Shown here piece by piece: positions 8,691 through 18,563 of a stretch of DNA of 64,000 nucleotides. Made by a program: the position numbers and the translations under genes. Each line of letters begins with the position of its first letter. Position 1 is the first letter of the stretch. The notes beneath the pieces are model-generated. The model made no database searches and had not been told where the DNA came from. It was given only the letters and a program-made list of their open reading frames with translations. The stretch comes from JAEZBP01 sp963832725 (GTDB lineage: Bacteria; Myxococcota_A; Polyangia; Polyangiales; Sandaracinaceae), in contig CAWHVG010000008.1 in assembly GCA_963832725.1 (NCBI GenBank), forward strand, positions 1 to 64,000. Direction: 5' to 3'.

Positions 8691-10561
8691 ATGCCCTTGC
8701 TGAAGTCGCGTCCGAAGATCCGACTCCAGGTCCCGAACGAGATCCGCGTCGGGCAGACCTTCGAGGCGCTGGTCCTTCTCGACTGCCGGCGCGAGGTTCG
8801 GATCGAGGAGCTGAATGTGGTGCTCGAGGGCACCGAGGGCTGGCGGATCGGCTCGAGCAACCACGCCGTCTCGCGCCGCTACAGCCTGCTCCGGCTCGCC
8901 GCCCGCCTGAGTGGGCAGCGCGTGCTCCCGGTCGGGCAGTCCCGTTTTCCGGTCCGCATTCCGCTGCCCGGAGAGCTCCCGCCCAGCATCCACGGCACCG
9001 CCGTCCGCATCGAGTACGAGCTGGCGGTGCACGCCTCGATCGACTGGTGGCCCGACGCCCGCGCGGCGTTCGAGATCAAGGTCGTGCCCGGAGAGGCTCC
9101 CAGCCCCGAAACGGCCACGCGCGTCTACTCTTCCGACCCGGCGGGGCCGCGCGGGCGCGAGCCTCACGTCGAGCTCGGGTTGGCGTCGACGTGGACCCGC
9201 GTCGGCGACGTGGTCAGTGGCTCCTTCGCCCTCGCGAACGTGGCCTTCAATCGCTACTCCGAGGTCAAGGTCGGCCTCACCGGCACCGAGCAGGCGTACG
9301 ACGCACGCTCCCTGCGCGCCGAGCGACGGCATGCCTCGTACGCGGTTCGCATCGGGGCCGAACAGGTCGAGGAAGGCGAGATGGTGCCCTTCCGCTTCCG
9401 ACTGCCGAGCGACGTGGTGTCGGGCTACGAGCGCGAGCCACGGCCCGGCGGGTCCGCGGGGTTGAGCGCGCTCCGGTGGAGCTTCGAGAATCGTGGTGGG
9501 CATCCGCTGGGGCAGCGACATCACCTTGCAGGTCCCCTTCTCGGTGCTGCCGGCTTCGGCGCGGCCCTGCCGACGCGCCGCTCCGGTTGGCGCCGCCCAC
9601 GGTCGGCTCCGACCGCCTGCGCACGCTCTGGGAGTCGGTCGGCGAGGAGCTCGGGCTGCGCTACGAGGCGCAGTCGCTCACGGGACACTTCGGCGAGACG
9701 AAGCTCGCGATACGCCGCGATCATCTCGGCCGGGATGGGGTCTACGTGATCGCGGAGCTGACCTATCCGGAGCTCTTCCTCGATCTGACGGTCGAGCCGG
9801 CGTCTGCGGCGCGAAAGATGGTCGGCGGCGGCGTCCTGGTGGGGGACAGGGAGTGGGATCGCGATCACTACGTGCTCGCCCGCGACGAGGCGCAGTCCTC
9901 GCAGGTGCTGCGGCGGCTCTTGCCGGCGCTGGCCGGCGCGCGGTTGAGACGCCTCGGCGACCACGAGCTGGTGGTCGAGCTCCGGGACGCGGGGCAGAGC
10001 CGCGCTCGCCTGAAGCGTTTCGCGCGCGGCGCGGTGGCGCTGGCCCGTCTCATGGAGACGACGCGGCAGGAGCTGCCGCCTCCGAGCGGCATGCACGAGG
10101 TGCTGGAGGACTGGCGCGCGCTGGCGCGGACGCTCGGCGCGCCACTGGAGACGGCGCGGATGCGCGTCGAGGGCCAGCTCGGCGCCCATCCGGTCGAGGT
10201 GCGGCTGGCGTTCGATGCCGAGGGGCGCCCGCTGCACACCTGGCTCTCGGTGAGGCCGGCGGCGCCCTTCGACGCGTCGCAGTGCGTGACGTGGAGCGTC
10301 GCGAGCGAGTCCGCGGTCGACTTCGTCGCGCGCCAGTTCCGGGGCTCCCTCGGCGAGCTGGCGACGATCGTCTGCGACGGCGCCCGCGAGGTGAGCATCG
10401 AGCCCGAACGGATGATGGTCTGCCTGCCCGCGCCGCTCGGCCTCGCACATCGAGACGCCGGCGACGGAGAGCGCATCCCGGTCGTGAGCGCCGAGCGCCG
10501 CCTCGAGCGGATGGCGCAGCTCACCACGCTCCTGCGGGGCAACGCCGGCCCCTACCGCTGA
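8691..10561 (+). CDS. Arrestin-like N-terminal domain protein with a large unknown C-terminal domain (frameshifted)
   Basis: The first ~250 residues look like a two-layer beta-sandwich of the arrestin or Spo0M kind (IRVGQTFEALVLLDCRREV, FPVRIPLPGELPPSIHG, then IEYELAVHASIDWW), with a second similar half (VGDVVSGSFALANV). The frame changes near 9490 and again near 9575. After that it continues RLRTLWESVGEELGLRYEAQ to the stop at 10561. Total about 620 residues. The C-terminal ~330 residues (TGHFGETKLAIRRDHLG..., ELVVELRDAGQSRARLKRF) match nothing I know and lack membrane segments. ATG 8691 is preferred over 8667 because the preceding codons are not conserved-looking. The start is uncertain. 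Confidence 0.55.
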
Positions 10562-10567
10562 GCCGCC

Positions 10568-11723
10568 TCAGCCGAGCTCGGCCAGCTCGCGCTCGGCGCT
10601 GACGGCGGCGTGCAGGTCGTCGCCGAGCTCGGCGAGGAGATCCTCGACGCCGGCGGCGCGGGAGGCGTCGGCGCGGCGGGAGGCGAGCGAGGTGGCCGTC
10701 ACCTCGAGGCGGGCGACGATCTCGCTCAGCTCGCGGCGCGCGGCCTCGGCCTTCTCGTGCATGCGAGCTCGCTCGCCGCCCGCGGCGCTGGCCCAGGCGG
10801 TGCGCTCGATGGCGCGCTCGACCTCGCGTCGGTGAGCGTCGGTGCGCTCCGCGGCCTCGACCAGCCGCGCCGCGGAGGCGGAGACGGGATCGAACGCCGG
10901 ACCGAGCGCCGCGCACTCGCGGGCGATGGCGCCGTGCGCCCGCTTCGCTCGCCCGAGCAGGACGAAGCTGGGATCACGCCGCCGCCGCGCGCGGAAGACG
11001 CCGAAGCCGAGCGCGCCCGACAGCCCGATCAATCCGGCCAGCCACGCGCTCGCCGGCACGCCTTCCGCCTCCCGCACCACCACCGTCGCGGTCGACGGTG
11101 GCGGCGGCGGCGGGACGAGGTGCTCGAGCTCGATGGCCCCGACCAGGTTGGCCCGCACCTCGCTCGCCGTGACCAGCCTCTGCATGGCCAGCGGCATCAC
11201 GTTCAGTGAGATGGGCATCGAGGGCGCGCGGGGCACGTCGATGAGGTAGCGATGTGTCTCGGGATCCGACTCGACGATCCGCGAGCCGGGCGGGAGGGTC
11301 ACGTAGTTGCCGGCGCTCACGTCGCGTCGGCCGGCGGCCTGGCGACCGAAGGCGTCCACGTCGGAGCCGTCCATGCGGAAGCGGTAGTGACCGGAGAGCG
11401 CGACGCGGACGGTGTCCTCGCCGGGCCGGGCCAGCGTCGCGAGATCGAATCGGTTGGCCGCTCAGCGGAAGGGCGATCCGCTCCTCGACTCGCCAGTCGG
11501 CACGCGCGGATGCGGCGCCGATGGATGCGAGCGCGAAGCAGAGCGCGGCCGCGAAGACACAGCGTCGAACGACGGCGTGGCCGACCGTAAGCCCGACCGC
11601 AAGCCCGACGAAGCCACGCGAGGGGCCGACCGTGAGCCTCGGGGACACCGCGGTGCTCGCGCAGCGTGAGCGGCTCGGGGCGTCGCCGAACGTGGCTTCG
11701 GCGAGGCGGACCGGGGCCCTCAC
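10568..11723 (-). CDS. Exported membrane-anchored protein coupled to the vWA gene (frameshifted)
   Basis: The start GTG (11723-11721) overlaps the stop of the vWA gene (GTGA), so the two are translationally coupled. A hydrophobic signal-like segment (CVFAAALCFALASIGAASA) ends at ADWRVEERIALPLS. A frame change near 11455 then leads to FRMDGSDVDAFGRQAAG and NYVTLPPGSRIVES. There is a Pro-rich linker (PPPPPP), a transmembrane helix (WLAGLIGLSGALGFGVF) followed by RARRRR, and a ~150-residue cytoplasmic coiled coil. The layout (periplasmic beta-type domain, one TM, inner coiled coil) suggests a transducer or anchor partner of the vWA protein. Specific function unknown. Confidence 0.55.
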
Positions 11724-13716
11724 TGCATCCTCCGGTCGCCGTAGAAGCTCATCGCCAAGACCATCGTGCGGCGTGAGGTGTCGTCCCAGCTCGGCCAGGC
11801 GTGCTGGAGCACGCGGTCGTAGCGGCTGATGAGCTGGGCGTCGCGGGCCAGCGAGCGGTCGTTCCACAGATCGCTGGCGGCGGCGAGCAGGCGCTGGCGC
11901 TCCTCGAGCTGCTGGCGGGCGCCGGCGAGGTCGCCTTGCTCCAGTGCGCGCGGCGGCCGAACGGAGGGAGTCGCCGGCCGAGAACGCGAGGACGGTCCGC
12001 TTCACGCTCGGCTCGGTGGACGCCAGCGCGGCCTCGCGATCGCGGGTCCGCGTGGCCCGCACGTCGACCTCGTCGGTGCGGTTGCGGCGGGCGATCGAGA
12101 TCCTTGTACTCGAGGCTGACGTGGGCGATGTCGCTGGCGCGGGTCCCGCGCGGCACCTGAAGCTCCATCAGCACGACGTGCTGGTCGCCGCGGCGGAAGG
12201 TCGGCACATGGATGCGCAGCCCGCGCTCCTCGTCGTGCTGGCGATTGCGCGTGATGCCGAGCTCGTGGGCGAGGCGCTGGTCGGTGGCGATCTCCGTGCG
12301 GCGGACGCGCGCCGCCTGCTCCTCGTCGAGCACCTGCGAGCCGTACACGCGGGTGGCGACCACACCCTCGCCGAGCTCGATCCGCAGCCGGAGCGCCTGC
12401 GCGACCGCCTGGGCGCGCTCCTCGAGCTCGTCGGTGAGGATGGTGCCCACGTCGCTTGCGCGTCGGACGAAGTGGTAGCTGCCGCTCCCCTCGCGGGCGA
12501 TGGAGAGCATGGTGTCCTCGTCGAAGTCGCTCCCGAGGCCGATGGTGGTGGTCAGCACGCCGCCGCGGTCGAAGGTGCCGCGCGCGAGCTCGGCGAGCTG
12601 GCTCGCGTTGGTCTGTCCGATGGTGGCCACGCCGTCCGAGACGAGCACGACCAGGAGCACGTCGTTCATCGCGTGGCGGGTCGGCGCGTGAGCGGCGGCC
12701 ATGCGGAGCGCCGCCTCGATGTTGGTGCCGCCGCCCGGATAGAGCGCGTCGACCGCCGTGTGCGCGGCGTGCCGATCGCCGACCCGCGCCGGCGGGAGAT
12801 CGAGCGACGCGTCGTCCGAGTAGCTGACCAGCCCGAAGGTGTCGCCCGGCTGCAGGCGGTCGACGAGCTGATGGGCGGCGGCGACGGCCTGCTGCCACTT
12901 GTCACCCATCATCGAGCCGCTGCGATCGAGCACCAGCCGTACGTCCATCCGCGGCCTCGGCGGCGCCTCGCCCTGCCGGGCCATGAGGGCGATCTGGAGG
13001 TGCACCCGCTCGCCGTCGGCCAGGAGCTGGCCGCGCTCGAGCTCGGCGTGCAGGCCGACCGCTTCGTCGGAAGGCACCGGGTAGGGAAGCCGGCCCAGCT
13101 CCTCGAACGCCTGCAGCCGCACGTTCTGGCCATCGACCATCACGCCCCGGTCCATGAGGTCGTCGAGGCGGGCGGCGGCGCCGTTGCCGCCGACGAAGCT
13201 CGAAGAGAGGACGGCGTTCTGCGGGAGCGCGCCGAGCGATGCCTGCTGGCGAGCCATGGCGCCGCCGCCGGCCGCCCCGAAGCCGGCCAAGCTCGGGCCT
13301 CGGGTCGCCGTTCGATGCGGAAGGGCGGGCCGCGCCCGGCCACGGGCCTCGCGTCCTGCGCCATGCGCCGGAGCGGCAGCGGGCAAAGGAGCGCTCGGAG
13401 CCATGAGGTTCTGGGCCATGAGGTCCTCGACAGGCGCGGCCTCCGCGGCGCCCCCGGGCTCGTGCGCCGCGACCTGGTAGTCCGCTGCCGCGGTGGCCGT
13501 CCGCTCGTCCGCGGGCTCCGCCTCCGAAGGCACCTCGGCGAGGGGTCGCGTCGGCTGCGCGTTCGGACCGGCGCCGAGCGTTTCCTCCTCGGGCTCCCGC
13601 GAGAGCCCCACGACCGAGACCAGCGCCGCCAGCGCCAACAGCGAGATCCCGCCGACCGTCACCACCACGGCGGCCGGACGCAGCTTTCCCTTCGGAGATG
13701 AACCTTCCCCGTCCAT
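11720..13716 (-). CDS. von Willebrand factor A domain protein, membrane-anchored (frameshifted near 3' end)
   Basis: It starts at ATG 13716 with a strong site (GGGAGGAACGC). A single TM segment (AAVVVTVGGISLLALAALVSV) follows a short Lys-rich cytoplasmic tail, then an Ala/Pro-rich linker. A VIT-like region (HAELERGQLLADGERVHLQ) precedes a vWA domain with an intact MIDAS DRSGSM motif, with SYSDDASLDLP and LVSDGVATIG. The frame changes near 12105 and again near 11940. The tail then reads SDLWNDRSLARDAQLISRY and ends SFYGDRRMQ. It resembles the YfbK-type vWA proteins found beside ECF sigma factors. It probably forms metal-dependent protein contacts at the envelope under control of the sigma factor upstream. 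Confidence 0.75.
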
Positions 13717-13835
13717 GCGTTCCTCCCTTCGCGGGCCGGTCGCTCTCGCCGCCGGCCAATCGCGCGTTGCGGCAGGTCGGAAACGGGTTACCGGCGCCAC
13801 CTTGGGGAGGGAGCGAGAAAAAGAGTCCGCGCCGC

Positions 13836-14570
13836 TCAGCGCCGCGAGCGCACGAAGAAGTGCACTGCGCCGAGCCCCAGCACGAAGACGAGCGCCACCG
13901 TGAAGTGGCCGAGCATCAAATGAGGCGCGTCGGTCCGCGGGCAGTGCAGCTCGAGCACGAGGTTGCCGATCAGCCCGGCCGCGCAGGCCGCCAGGAGCGG
14001 CGCGTGGCTGGTGCCGCGGTCGAGCAGACGGAGCACCAGATACACGGGCAACCCCATCAGGAGCCCGAAGAAGAGGCAGGGGCTGACGTGCAACCCTTCG
14101 CCGATCGGCGCGGCGTGGGTGTCCGGCATGGGGAGGATCGCCAGCGTGAACGTCGCCACGAGCGTGAGGGCGCCCATCCCGATGCGCGCCCAGCGCGGCA
14201 GCGGCGGCCGCTGCAGAGGGCGCAACGCCTGGTGGAGGCTGGCGCCGAGCAGGACGCCGAGCGCGCCGAAGGCGACGCCGAGATGCAGCGGCGAGATCGC
14301 GCTCCAGTCGCGGTGCGTCATCACCACGCCGCCGAGCACCAGCACCGTCATCGTCGCGATGGAGGCGATCAGCCGCCGCATCCAGGTCGGGCGGCTCTCG
14401 AGCCAGAACGAGGGCTTGGACTCGGCGCGGGCGATGTCCTGCTCGACCTCGCGGAGCATCGAGGCGTAGTCGGCGCTCGGCGCCGCCTCGTCGAGCGCGC
14501 GCGCATCCGCCAGCCACTCCGAAAGCTCCGGGTCGAGCTCGCCGTTCGGGCTCTTCGTGGTGTCGCTCAT
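13836..14570 (-). CDS. Polytopic membrane protein, candidate anti-sigma factor (NrsF/DUF1109-like)
   Basis: 244 residues starting at ATG 14570, only 16 bases after the ECF sigma stop. A ~75-residue cytoplasmic N-terminus (LSEWLADARALDEAAPSAD) resembles a short sigma-binding tail, and about six TM helices follow. Architecture and placement match the NrsF/DUF1109 type of membrane anti-sigma factor. This is inference, since no diagnostic motif is visible. The conserved-looking HxP pairs in the loops (DTHAAPIGEG, LHCPRTDAPHL) could bind a ligand or metal. Confidence 0.6.
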   Translation of the reverse strand: MSDTTKSPNGELDPELSEWLADARALDEAAPSADYASMLREVEQDIARAESKPSFWLESRPTWMRRLIASIATMTVLVLGGVVMTHRDWSAISPLHLGVAFGALGVLLGASLHQALRPLQRPPLPRWARIGMGALTLVATFTLAILPMPDTHAAPIGEGLHVSPCLFFGLLMGLPVYLVLRLLDRGTSHAPLLAACAAGLIGNLVLELHCPRTDAPHLMLGHFTVALVFVLGLGAVHFFVRSRR

Positions 14571-14586
14571 CGAACCACCTCGCCCC

Positions 14587-15141
14587 TCATGACAGCTCCC
14601 CCGCCAAGAGCTCCTTGAGCCGCTTGTACGCCCGGTGCGCCCGTACGCGGACGGCGCCTTCCGTGGATCCCAGGATCTCCGCGACCTCCGCGAAGGGACG
14701 CTCTTCGAACCAATGTAGCTCGACAACCTCTCGTTGCCCGTCGGGCAGCCGCGCCACCGCGGCCCGGAGGAGCGCCACCCTCTGCTTGCCCTCGATGGGA
14801 CCCCGCTCGCGCTCGACGATTGGGACCCGAGCTTCGTCGAAGTCGATCTCCTTGCGCCTGCCGGCCCGCCGGTAGTGCTCGCGCACGAGGTTCATCGCGA
14901 TGGTGAACACCCACGGACGCAGCCGCGCGCCCTGCCGAAAGTCGCGGCGGGCGGCGTGGAGCTTGAAGAAGGTCTGCTGCACGACCTCCCGCGCCAGCTC
15001 GTCGGAGCGCAGGTGGCGCGCGGTGAGGCGCATCAACACCGGCGCGTAGCGCTCGAAGAGCGCACGGAACGCCTCGTGGTCGCCCTCCACATAGCGCTGC
15101 ATCAGCGCCTCGTCGGTGTCTTCGCGACCGTCGCCGGTCAT
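14587..15141 (-). CDS. ECF-type RNA polymerase sigma factor
   Basis: 184 residues. Region 2 is clear (FRALFERYAPVLMRLTARHL, EVVQQTFFKLHAARRDF, RLRPWVFTIAMNLVREHYRR). Region 4 carries the helix-turn-helix (LPDGQREVVELHWFEERPF, AEILGSTEGAVRVRAHRAYK). It is the first gene of a minus-strand set with the membrane anti-sigma candidate, the vWA protein and the coupled membrane protein. Together they look like an envelope-stress or surface-sensing regulon. Autoregulation is likely, but no promoter consensus could be fixed in the 55-base gap to the YajQ gene. Confidence 0.9.
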   Translation of the reverse strand: MTGDGREDTDEALMQRYVEGDHEAFRALFERYAPVLMRLTARHLRSDELAREVVQQTFFKLHAARRDFRQGARLRPWVFTIAMNLVREHYRRAGRRKEIDFDEARVPIVERERGPIEGKQRVALLRAAVARLPDGQREVVELHWFEERPFAEVAEILGSTEGAVRVRAHRAYKRLKELLAGELS

Positions 15142-15196
15142 GGGTCGCGCATCCTAGCAGGCCCGACCTGCCGCGGCTCGCGCGCGCCGACCGACG

Positions 15197-15682
15197 TCAG
15201 TCGCGGAAGTTCAGGAACTGCAGAGGGAGGGGCATGTCCTGCTCCTTGAGCAGCGCGATGGCCTCCTGCAGCGCGTCGCGCTTCTTGTGCGACACGCGGA
15301 CCACGTCGCCCTGGACGGCGGCCTGGACCTTCAGCTTGCTCTCCTTGAGCAGCTTCACGAGCTTGCGCGCGTTGTCCTGGTCGATGCCTTCCTTGAGCTT
15401 CACCAGCATGCGGTGGGTGCTGCCGCCGGCCGGCTTGGGCTCGCCGGGATCGAGCGACTTGAGGCTCACCTTGCGCCTCACCATCTTGTCGGTGAGCACC
15501 TCGTAGGCCGCCGTGCAACGCCCCTCGCTGTTCGCGCGCAGGACGATGCCCTCCTCGGTCTTCTCAATCTCGGCGCCGGTGTTCTTGAAGTCGAAGCGCT
15601 GCGTCAGCTCACGGCGCGCCTGATCGATGGCGTTGTCCACCTCGTGGTGGTCGAGCTTCGAGACGACGTCGAACGAAGGCAT
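15197..15682 (-). CDS. yajQ: YajQ family nucleotide-binding protein
   Basis: 161 residues, full family length, starting MPSFDVVSKLDHHEVDNAID, with RFDFKNTGAEIE and the C-terminal block ALLKEQDMPLPLQFLNFRD typical of YajQ/DUF520. Members bind nucleotides (c-di-GMP in Xanthomonas) and influence transcription or phage functions. The ligand here is unknown. It lies upstream of the sigma-factor operon on the same strand and could be its own unit. Confidence 0.93.
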   Translation of the reverse strand: MPSFDVVSKLDHHEVDNAIDQARRELTQRFDFKNTGAEIEKTEEGIVLRANSEGRCTAAYEVLTDKMVRRKVSLKSLDPGEPKPAGGSTHRMLVKLKEGIDQDNARKLVKLLKESKLKVQAAVQGDVVRVSHKKRDALQEAIALLKEQDMPLPLQFLNFRD

Positions 15683-15695
15683 CCAATCCTCCCCG

Positions 15696-16097
15696 TCAAA
15701 GAGCCGCGACAGTAGAGAGCGCCGCCCACGTTCGCAAGCCCAAGGCGGGCTCCTCGCGGCTCAGGTAGCGGTCGTCGCTCGGGAGCACGCCGTGGCAGCC
15801 GTAGTGGAGGTGGACGACGCAGAGCTGCTCGGCACCGATGTCGCTGTCGTGATGGACCCAGCGGACGGTGTCGTCGTCGACGCCTCCGCGCGGGCGGCAG
15901 TAGACCGCCGCTCGCTCGAGGGCCTTGTGGTCGAGGTGCTCCCAGAGCTGCCGGTCGCAGCTCGGGTGCTGTTGCCGCAGCGTGACGCTCGCTTCGTCGG
16001 CGCCTGCGCGCTGCGGTGCCGGGACGAGCCAGAAGAACGCGAGCGCGAACGCCGTGGCGGCGAGCGCGCTCAGCGCGAGCTTGGCGTGCTTCCTCAT
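15696..16097 (-). CDS. Exported small cysteine-containing protein
   Basis: 133 residues with a textbook ribosome-binding site (GGAGG, spacing about 6) before ATG 16097. The N-terminus MRKHAKLALSALAATAFALA is a signal peptide, probably cleaved after QRAGA. The mature part has four cysteines (HPSCDRQLW, AVYCRPRG, EQLCVVHLHYGCHG) and no known domain. Its stop is 14 bases before the YajQ start, so the two are probably cotranscribed. Periplasmic; function unknown. Confidence 0.65.
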   Translation of the reverse strand: MRKHAKLALSALAATAFALAFFWLVPAPQRAGADEASVTLRQQHPSCDRQLWEHLDHKALERAAVYCRPRGGVDDDTVRWVHHDSDIGAEQLCVVHLHYGCHGVLPSDDRYLSREEPALGLRTWAALSTVAAL

Positions 16098-16489
16098 GAC
16101 TGTACCTCCGCCGAGGAGAGTGCAGCCGGCGTACCGCGCCGCTGCCGCTCGCTTGCGAGGTCGCGAGGGTGGCGCCGAGGGGGCTCTCGCGCGCCGTGTC
16201 ACGCACGCCCGGGACGAGGACGTCCGCCGTCGCGAATGGGCGCGGATCGCAGGCGCGAGCTGCGACGGAGGAGCGTGTTCGCCGGTCCGGCTCCGCAAGA
16301 CGGAGCTCCGAGGATGTCCGCCGTCGTCGCGTGGCGCGCTCGGTTCGAGGGCTGTCGATGAGTCGAGCCGAGCCCCGCCATCGACCGAACGCTCGAAACG
16401 CCGTGAGGCGTCGTGCGAGCGCGCCGACGTTCGGCAACGCCGCGGATGGACTCGTCTCGGCCGCGGGGCGACCGAAGATGTCTCGCCCG
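16098..16489. other. 392-bp stretch without a supportable gene
   Basis: Long open frames exist on both strands, but their sequences are Arg/Ala/Pro/Ser-rich without start sites or conserved-looking segments, as expected of GC-rich non-coding DNA. It may contain the promoter of the exported gene at 15696-16097. No clear -35/-10 pair was found. Confidence 0.4.
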
Positions 16490-16804
16490 TCAGCCCGCTT
16501 TCGCCGACGAGCGCGGCGGCGGTCCGGGCGGGTTCTTCCACGGCGGCTCGGGGCTGCGACCCTGTCGCCCGCGCTGGAGCGCCAACCAGCCGATGCCGGC
16601 GATGAGCGCTCCGAACGCGGCCAGGAAGAGGGCGCCCACGCCGCTGAAGGGCAGACCCAGCGCGGGCCCGTGGACCCGGCCGCCGGTCGCCGCGGGCAGC
16701 GACCACAGCACGACGCCCACAATCGCGAAGGCCACCGCCATCGTGCCGCCGCAGCCGACGGCCCACTTCGACTTCTTGTCGTCGTCTTCGAGGTCGACGC
16801 TCAC
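16490..16804 (-). CDS. Small two-TM membrane protein, paralogue of the next gene
   Basis: 104 residues: charged N-terminus (MSVDLEDDDKKSKW), two TM helices (MAVAFAIVGVVLWSLPA and ALFLAAFGALIAGIGWLAL), then a proline-rich basic tail (EPPWKNPPGPPPRSS). It shares the short motif PAATGGR and the two-helix layout with the protein at 16816-17085, with a gap of 11 bases. The pair looks like a duplication. Function unknown. Confidence 0.65.
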   Translation of the reverse strand: MSVDLEDDDKKSKWAVGCGGTMAVAFAIVGVVLWSLPAATGGRVHGPALGLPFSGVGALFLAAFGALIAGIGWLALQRGRQGRSPEPPWKNPPGPPPRSSAKAG

Positions 16805-16815
16805 GCTGCCTCCGA

Positions 16816-17085
16816 TCAGGCCGTTTGCTCGTGGTCGTGGTCGTGGCGCGACCGCGCGAGCTGCACCAGGCCGTAGAGGATCACGACGAGCCCGATGAAC
16901 CCGATTCCGAGTGAGCCGCCCACGACAATCCAGTCGAAGTCGCTCCCGAGAGGCGACATTCGTCCGCCCGTCGCGGCCGGGACGAACATCAGCATCATCC
17001 CGAGAACCATGAACCCGAGGACGATCCCCGCGCCCCAGCCGATGGCGCGTCGCGCCTTGTGCTCTCGCTCTTCGCGGTCGGTCAT
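16816..17085 (-). CDS. Small two-TM membrane protein with His-rich tail
   Basis: 89 residues from ATG 17085 (site GGAGGCGACGAG). Charged start MTDREEREHKARR, then TM1 (AGIVLGFMVLGMMLMFVPA), PAATGGRMSP, TM2 (GSLGIGFIGLVVILYGLVQL), and a tail ending RHDHDHEQTA that could bind metal. Upstream in-frame codons to 17136 are unlikely to be translated. Paralogue of the downstream gene. Confidence 0.65.
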   Translation of the reverse strand: MTDREEREHKARRAIGWGAGIVLGFMVLGMMLMFVPAATGGRMSPLGSDFDWIVVGGSLGIGFIGLVVILYGLVQLARSRHDHDHEQTA

Positions 17086-17269
17086 CTCTCGTCGCCTCCG
17101 CTGACGGAGCGATATGCCCTGCCCGGGGGGCGGCAAGCAGGGACGCTGGCGCGTGGCGAGGCGCCCCGAGTCGGCCCGACTCGCGTGGTGGCGGCTCGCC
17201 TCGCCGCGGCCCGCGTCATCGGTGGCTCCGACCCCTTCGCGCCGGTCTTCCTCGAGCTTCCTCGAGCGC

Positions 17270-18284
17270 TCAACGTGCCTGCCCGCCGGCCGGAGCGATG
17301 TTCTGGTTCATTCGGAAGAGGTTGTCGCGATCGTACTTCCGCTTGATCGCGCGCAGCTTCTCGTAGTTGTCGGGGTAGGTCGCGCGGACGCGTTCCTGAC
17401 CTTCGTCCATCATGAAGTTCACGTACGCGCCGCCTTCGGAGAAGGGGTGCAGCGCCTGCCAGTAGTCGCGGGTCCAGCCGATGATCCGCCGGTCGTCGGC
17501 CGCGTCCGGACTGACGCCAGGAAGCCGCTGAGATCATCCGTCGCGGCGGGCAGGCGCTCCCGATAGGCGCGCATCACCTCCGGCGCGTCGTCGAGCGACC
17601 AGAGCATGGGGCCGGCGTTCACCGTGCTCACCGGGTGGAGCCGGAAGAGGAACGAGGTGACCACGCCGAAGTTCCCGCCCCCGCCGCGCAGCGCCCAGAA
17701 GAGCTCGGGGTGCGAGCTCGAGCTCGCCGTCACGATGCGCCCGTCGGCCAACACGACGTCCGCCTCGAGGAGGCTGTCGATGGTCAGCCCGTACTTGCGC
17801 GTCAGGTGCCCGTGCCCGCCGCCGAGGGTCAGCCCGGCCACGCCCGTCGTCGAGATGATCCGCTCACGGTCGCCAGGCCGAAGACGTGGGTCGCGTGGTC
17901 GACCTCGCCCCAGCGGCAACCGCCGCCGACCCGCGCCGTGCGCGCCTCCGGATCGACCCGCACGCCACGCAGATCCTGGAGATCGATCACCAGTCCGTCT
18001 TCGCAGAGAGAGAGGCCCGGCCCGTTGTGCCCGCCGCCGCGGACCGCGACGAGCAACCCGTGCTCACGCGCGAAGCCCACCGCGCGAACCACGTCCGCGA
18101 CGTCCGTGCAGCGCGCGATCAGCGCCGGACGGCGGTCGATCATCGCGTTGTAGATGGTGCGGGCCTCGTCGTAGCCCGCTGACTCGGGTGTGATCAGGCG
18201 CCCTCGCAGGGTTGCGCGAAACGCCTCCAGCGCGCTCTCGTCGATCGCCCGTGTTTCGCCCGTCAGGGCTCGAACCGCCGTCAC
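17270..18284 (-). pseudogene. FAD-linked oxidoreductase (berberine-bridge type) with a large internal deletion
   Basis: The N-terminal half has the FAD_binding_4 fold: VAVRGGGHNGPGLSLCEDG with the usual flavin-linking His in RGGGHN, then GGGHGHLTRKYGLTID, and GNFGVVTSFLFRLHPV. The C-terminus is the berberine/BBE motif ALHPFSEGGAYVNFMMDEG...NLFRMNQNI. Two defects are visible. A frame change lies near 17865 (after HATHVFGLAT). Between GFLAS and the DDRRIIGWTRDYW block near 17520, about 120 residues normally present in this family are missing. These enzymes are usually near 460 residues, while only ~335 codons remain. The frame change may be a sequencing error, but the deletion makes an inactive product likely. 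Confidence 0.75.
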
Positions 18285-18563
18285 ATCGTCCCCCTCGGTT
18301 TCTGCGCCTGCATTCGGAGGCTGCAAGCCACGGGCCCCGTCCCGGGACGGGGAGCGCCCGGCGTATTGGTTCGCCACCCGGAGCCGCAACACGTCACCGT
18401 TTGCCCCGGGACGGCGAGTTGGAGACTCCGGTGCGCTCCGTGCTCGCGAGTGTGCCGTGGCAGGACGCCTCGACCGTTGCCGCGTGGCCTCACGCGCGGA
18501 CCTCGCCGATCGCGGAAGCGCGTCCTGCCGCCCCTCGGAATGGGTTTCGCTTCGAGGACGGCC

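Noticed and set aside
11944..13701. 585-codon open frame on the plus strand
   Set aside because: It is the antisense shadow of the vWA gene, whose MIDAS motif, signal/TM and ribosome-binding site are all on the minus strand. Long antisense frames are expected at this GC content.
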